DNA of 64,000 nt, taken from Heterodera schachtii. Its lineage: Eukaryota; Nematoda; Chromadorea; Rhabditida; Heteroderidae. Below, in pieces: positions 59,449 to 64,000 of the stretch. The position numbers and the translations under genes are program-made. Position 1 is the first letter of the stretch. Every line of letters starts with the position of its first letter. A model generated the notes under the pieces. It did not search any database, was not told where the DNA came from, and was given only the letters and a program-made list of their open reading frames with translations. The stretch is taken from NCBI GenBank assembly GCA_023374025.1, contig SIJG01000043.1, positions 880,683 to 944,682 on the forward strand, in the 5' to 3' direction.

Positions 59449-59640
59449 TCGGGGCGCAAATGTTTGTCACGCAAATGTAGGGGCGCAAATGTTTGGGGCG
59501 CAAATGTAGGGGCGCAAATGTTTGGGGCGCAAATGTAGGGGCGCAAATGTTTGGGGCGCAAATGTAGGGGCGCAAATGTAGGGGCGCAAATGTTCGGGGC
59601 GCAAATGTAGGGGCGCAAATGTTCGGGGCGCAAATGTTCC
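59449..59640 (-). repeat. Inverted partner minisatellite
   Basis: About thirteen copies of the same unit in the opposite orientation (GGGGCGCAAATGT), forming with 58680-58826 a long inverted pair able to fold as a stem. Confidence 0.9.
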
Positions 59641-60663
59641 GTCACCCATATTTTATGTCCATATTTTGTTATTTTTCAAAAAAACCTCTATTAGAACGGC
59701 CCCCATCAGCTAAATTGGCCTTTTTGACCCCTAAAGACCGAAAAAATTTCCGAAAAAGTCATTTTTTAGCAGAATTTGTCGAAAAAATTGATTAAATTTA
59801 AATTTTCTTTAAAATTGGTTAATTTATGTCGAAAATAAGCCAAAAATGGAAAATTTCGATTTTTTGGTCGATTTTCTCAAAAAATTGCTTTTTTTCTTCT
59901 AAAACGAGTTTTTATACCATAATTAGCCATTTCTGAAAGTTTTAGAAGAATTTAAGAAATCATACCATACATTTGGAAAAATTTATATCCATATTTTTGC
60001 TATTTTATATCCATATTTCGCGATTTTTTGTCCATATTTTATGGCCATATTTCGCGTTTTTATATCCATATAATTACAAACCCTACTGATCACGAATCTG
60101 ACATCCATTTCGACCAATTTTGGACTCAAATTCGAACAAAAAAGTCGAAAATTCGAATTTCAAAAAAAAAAAATTTTAAGATGCAAAAATAACAAAAGTT
60201 CAACATATTTCTGAACATCTATGGCGCAGCAGTTTGGAGATATGACTCTGTCTTTTAATTTCTGGTTTTAAGTCGCACAATTAGTAAAATGCTTTTTTAA
60301 AATTTTGAATTTTCGACTTTTTATTCGAGTTCGAGTCCGAAATGGATGTCAGATTCGTGATCAGCGACCCCGAAAACCCCCTAGAAACTTTTAGAATCAA
60401 TATAAATTAATAAATTTAGCATTTTGGTTGAAATTAGAGGCGCATTTAAATTTTGAAATTCTCAGACCTTTTCAAATATGTTATTTTTGCTTTTCCAGAT
60501 AAAATTTTGGTTTAGACCAATGGCGTTATGAGCAATTTTTTCTGACACAGTAAATAAACTTCAGTTGGTGGCTGAATTGTTTCGTGTGTTTCTATTGGCT
60601 GTCTCAACCTAAACTTTTTCCAAATTATCCTTCCCTGTTTAGACACATTTCTAAACGCTCAAA

Positions 60664-63600
60664 ATGACTGATATTCAGGCATATGCTGGCCCATTTGTAG
60701 TAAATGACGTCGTTTCCTATTTTTTAAAGGTTTTTATTACCGTTTTATGCATATCATGTATTAATTTCTTCCTTGTTTTTATTTTGCCATGTTTATTTTG
60801 TTAATCGGCAATTTTTCAGGATGGCGTCTGGTACTACCGAAACGCGTTCATTCCGATCAATTTGGAGTGTAAGCAGCCACCGCCGGCGGAGATTGTCAAA
60901 GAGTGGATGGACAAGTACGGTTCCGCAGCGCCAAAATCGACAAAGCAGGCCAAACAAAAAGTGGCCACACCATTGAAAAAGACGGCACACAAACCGAAGC
61001 TGTCCAGTGCCGACAAGGACAGCGAAATGCTCAAGAGGAAGAGGAAGCATGAGCAGGTTTTTCAAAAAGGGTGGCGAAATTGGGGTTTCGGGATCAGAAA
61101 ATTGTCGGCTTCGGGACCCAATTTTTTACCGGGAACCCGCCCGAAGAATAGGGGTGAGCATCTCATAGAAATCTTTTTGAACTCGTGTTGGTCTATTGCA
61201 GTTTACCCGTCCATAAAATTTGTGGATTGAATAATTCCACTTCCTTAAAGTAACATTGAAAACTGCTATATAAATGAGTGGAAAGGTGGACACAGAGAGA
61301 TCGGTCAATGTTTTTAACTGCCTTTTTAGATGCTTTCCACTTCTTCAACTTCATCATCATCCACATCCAAACCGTTGCCTGTCCCTGCACAAAAAGTGGT
61401 GTCGTCCTCGGCACTGCCAACGCCGGGTGCGCCGTCGCCAAACATTCCCAAGCAAAAACAGCCGGCAAAACCCTCCTCCGCTCCAACACCAAAAACGGCA
61501 CTGTCCACAAATACTGTCAACGAAACTCCAACAAAGGTGCAACTGACAAATTATTCTCCACAAATTTTGAGTTTGGGACCTCGATGATTTAATGGACGCA
61601 TTTTACCCCCCCCCCCCCCCCACCACCACCAAAATTTTTTAAACAATTTGAAATTTAAATAAATTCAAAATTCGCTAACCTTCATAATTCGGCTCAACGA
61701 AACTGTTGTGAGCCTTCTAAAGCATATCTTTGTAAATGTTTCACCATTCCCACAAATTTTTTCTTCTTTTATCACTCGCCGAGAGTCGGAAAAAAATATT
61801 TTTAGGTTTGTTCAACTCAAAAAATGCAGCCGCCAAAAGTGTCGACAACTGTCACTGACGAGGCACCGCCAGCGACAGAAGTTGCCCCGGCCCCGCTGGT
61901 CATGATCACCACGTCGGAGCCGCTGATCCAGGAAGCCAGTGAGTTTTATTCAAAATTTAACCAAAAATCGCCATTTTTCGGTGAAAATCTACTAGTATTA
62001 AAAAACCGGCTGAAAATTCCAACAAAATTTCCGTGCGTGCGACGCCAATCGGCTAAAAATTCGCGAATAAGCTCGTTTTGGTCAAATCTGATAACAAATC
62101 GAATTAAAGAATTCCTAAATTTTTCCCTGCGGTGCCTATCGTCACCGCAACCCCATTTTGAAAAAAGCTCGCCCCAAAAAAGCGATTCAAAAAAGGTCGT
62201 CGCCTCGCGGGAGAAAAACCAACAATGCATGGCATAGAATTATAAAAATTCTTAAATATTTTCTCTCTTTTTTAGAAGAGAAGTTCAAAAGAAGTGCACC
62301 CCATTTGTATCAGCAATTGATTGACCGTCTGGAAATTCGAAAGGTGGACAATGGAAATGATTGAAAATATGTGGCACATTTAGAATGCCTTTTTGGGAAA
62401 ACTTAACAATCTGGGTTAATTATGTAATCTGTCTCTTTTCTGTATACTATGAAATTCAGAAACTTAAAAATGGCAAATTATTGGGTTCGTCCCCCACTTG
62501 AAAACAAAAGAAATAAAATTACTCTTCAATTTTAATCGTAAGATGATTATGGAGCCGAGTGAGGAGGACAATGTCAGCACAGCGCAGAAGGACAGGCTCA
62601 AGCCGTACTGTGCGCCGACCAATTTGAGAGCGGACGAACTGTTGGACAGCCAAAGGGAGAACGAACACGAGAGACACAGTGTGGCATCCCACGAATTCAG
62701 TCAGTGTGGGCAAAGGGCGTCCGGGAAAAGCACAGAAATTAGAATTTTACTACCACAAATGACAATTTTTCTGGTTTTAATAATTGTTTGAAAAAATCGC
62801 TATTTTATAGAGCGAAATTTTGAAGAAAAAACCGCACCATGACCGTGTGTTGCGAGTGGAATCGGACAAGATTAATTCGATAATGTCCTGTTTTACCACT
62901 ACTTTTGACGGGGTCATGTTGTTTTTTTCGGAACTAAACAGGCTAAATGTCCAAAATTTGCTTTTGGACATATAAATGATACTTCTCAAAAAAATGTTCC
63001 CTTTTAAGTGACGCATCTATTGAACGCGGACGAAGTGGAGGCGAAACTGAAAATACGGAATGTGTTGCAAAAAGGTGCGATTTTATTAATTATAGGAAAA
63101 GTTTTCACTTTCGCTACTCCAATTTTTGTTATTTGAAGATGATTCCAAACTTTATTTTTTTTTATATTTTTAAAATTTTCTTTTGGTAAGAAATGAATAT
63201 ATTCAGGGCCTTCATCTTTCTTCAAATTTTAAACCCCATTGCTTTTCAATTTGGTGTCCTCCATCCATTCCATGGATTCAATTCAGACACTTTTCGTCCA
63301 ATTCCGAGTCGCATGGACGGCGCAGGGGGCATCACTGTGCCGGTGGAGCATTTGGCATCTTTTATGGAGGAGAATGATCTGGCAATTTTGAATGTATCTT
63401 TTTCACATTTTCTTGAATTTGTTTTTTCATTAATGCTTTTTCAGGTCGACCGTTTCATCACGGCCACGGACAATCGAACTCCGCTTTATAACGGTAAATC
63501 ATAATCAATGTGATAGCAATCGGTCAAAAAATGAACACTTTTGCGTCGAATTTCAAAATAAAATAAGGCACACCGTGAAATTCTTTGGTGTTTTTGTGTA

Positions 63601-63891
63601 TTTTGTTAAGAAATTACTCAAAACCAAAAAAAAGGTTTTCATCCAAATTTTAGTCCCCCCCCCCTTTCCATTTCCGTCTTTTCGTCAACGAATTGTTTCC
63701 TCCCTAAAGATGCCAATTTGAATATCCCCAACATTATTTGTATATCGCTCGCTTACACCCACAAGGATGCCCCCTTTTTTTTTGTTTCAGCCGATGGCAA
63801 TTGCGTCTTTTGCACTGTCCATCGCGTGCCCAACACCGGCCCTCACCGCACAGCAGCGGATTGTCCGTACACATTTTGTGCATGTGTTCAG
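60664..63891 (+). CDS. Multi-exon gene of unknown type with DM-like Cys/His exon, 3'-partial
   Basis: Eleven exons join in phase: 60664-60729, 60820-61056, 61330-61536, 61806-61938, 62276-62343, 62543-62703, 62813-62889, 63009-63074, 63287-63393, 63445-63493, 63791-63891. The gene continues past the window. The N-terminus reads VNDVVSYFLK then DGVWYYRNAFIPINLE, followed by a lysine-rich nuclear-type stretch (MLKRKRKHEQ), a Ser/Thr/Pro-rich linker and charged helical segments (AAPHLYQQ-like, LNADEVEAKLKIRNVLQK). The last exon, DGNCVFCTVHRVPNTGPH followed by CPYTFCAC, has the spacing C-x2-C-x2-H ... H ... C-x4-C-x-C, close to the DM (doublesex/mab-3) zinc module, though H-to-C spacing differs. 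Three donors are the unusual GTTTTT/GTTTTA. A nuclear regulator is plausible. I do not recognise the family of the N-terminal part. Confidence 0.6.
62126..62150 (+). repeat. Copy of the recurrent GC-rich hairpin
   Basis: CTGCGGTGCCTATCGTCACCGCA is a diverged copy of the hairpin at 54291-54317, here in an intron of the gene starting at 60664. See the finding on this repeat family. Confidence 0.5.
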
Positions 63892-64000
63892 GTGAATGCA
63901 GAAAACTTTAACAAAAATTGGCCACTTGTAAAAAGAGCGAAAGTCGTCGCTTTGAAAGCATTTTATTTATTTTTTCGTTTTCCTATTTAATTATCATTTT

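Larger units (their letters stand above)
58476..60085 (+). mobile_element. hAT-like element 2 (1,610 bp) with captured core
   Basis: Begins TAGGGTTTGTAATTATATGG directly after the middle CTGATCAC and ends with the matching inverted repeat at 60085, followed by a third CTGATCAC (60086-60093). It contains mirror-image minisatellites (58680-58826 and 59449-59640). Inside them, inverted segments based on ATTGCCTTTCCCAAGG (58859-58874 and 59406-59421) enclose about 530 bp of non-repetitive DNA. That core has a short frame with a hydrophobic stretch (MLLIAIILILLV) but no known domain, so it may be captured host sequence. Confidence 0.75.
57841..60520. mobile_element. Palindromic host repeat interrupted by two hAT-like elements
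   Basis: The sequence either side of the nested insertions, GGTCACTGATCAC (ending 57888) and CACGAATCTGACATCC (from 60091), joins into the palindromic repeat also seen at 53570-54905. The right part 60094-60520 carries both inverted halves and is the best preserved copy. Confidence 0.6.

Noticed and set aside
58520..59650. Open frames encoding repeated LRPYICAP-like peptides
   Set aside because: They are translations of the 14-16 bp minisatellite, present on both strands.

Overview
The window looks like nuclear DNA from a nematode, most likely a plant-parasitic tylenchid close to the cyst nematodes. That placement is inferred from short-exon gene models, AT-rich introns with occasional GC-AG introns, many runs of ten or more G or C, a nematode-type double-domain heme peroxidase, a BTB/BACK/MATH gene, and two members of an F-box-like family I associate with these worms. 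No bacterial, viral or organellar gene was recognised.

Layout. 1-20.2 kb is gene-poor and full of poly-G/poly-C and GA tracts. It holds a D-type cyclin on the minus strand (8.09-9.48 kb) with a Ser/Gln/Asn-rich coding segment upstream (10.59-11.44 kb). 20.2-35.2 kb holds two paralogous plus-strand genes (20.23-23.89 and 31.56-35.18 kb). Each encodes a secreted protein built as signal peptide, three alternating pairs of small cysteine-rich modules (A and B), then a tail. I know no name for this architecture and regard it as the most novel item. Between them lie a minus-strand BTB/BACK/MATH gene with splice-site oddities (26.6-28.7 kb) and a hAT-like element with an 8-bp target duplication (25.04-26.29 kb). 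36.5-37.3 kb is a frameshifted, 3'-truncated F-box-like gene, followed by a perfect 40-bp GC-rich hairpin (37.8 kb). 38.3-51.8 kb is one large minus-strand heme peroxidase gene. I could thread about 40 exons with consistent phases over all but its 5' part. It has two peroxidase domains, the first lacking all three catalytic residues and the second retaining them, and a cysteine-rich C-terminal tail.

53.5-60.5 kb is a nest of mobile elements around an intact F-box-like gene (55.24-56.48 kb): a palindromic repeat family split by an 811-bp insertion with a 10-bp duplication, and two adjacent hAT-like elements sharing CTGATCAC duplications, one carrying mirror-image minisatellites. 60.66 kb to the right edge is an 11-exon plus-strand gene of unknown type. 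Its last visible exon has a Cys/His pattern resembling a DM zinc module, and it runs off the window.

The genes form no evident pathway: a cell-cycle regulator, an extracellular matrix type peroxidase, probable ubiquitin-ligase adaptors (BTB and F-box-like) and candidate secreted proteins. All gene models come from reading splice signals and phases by eye. No database search was possible.
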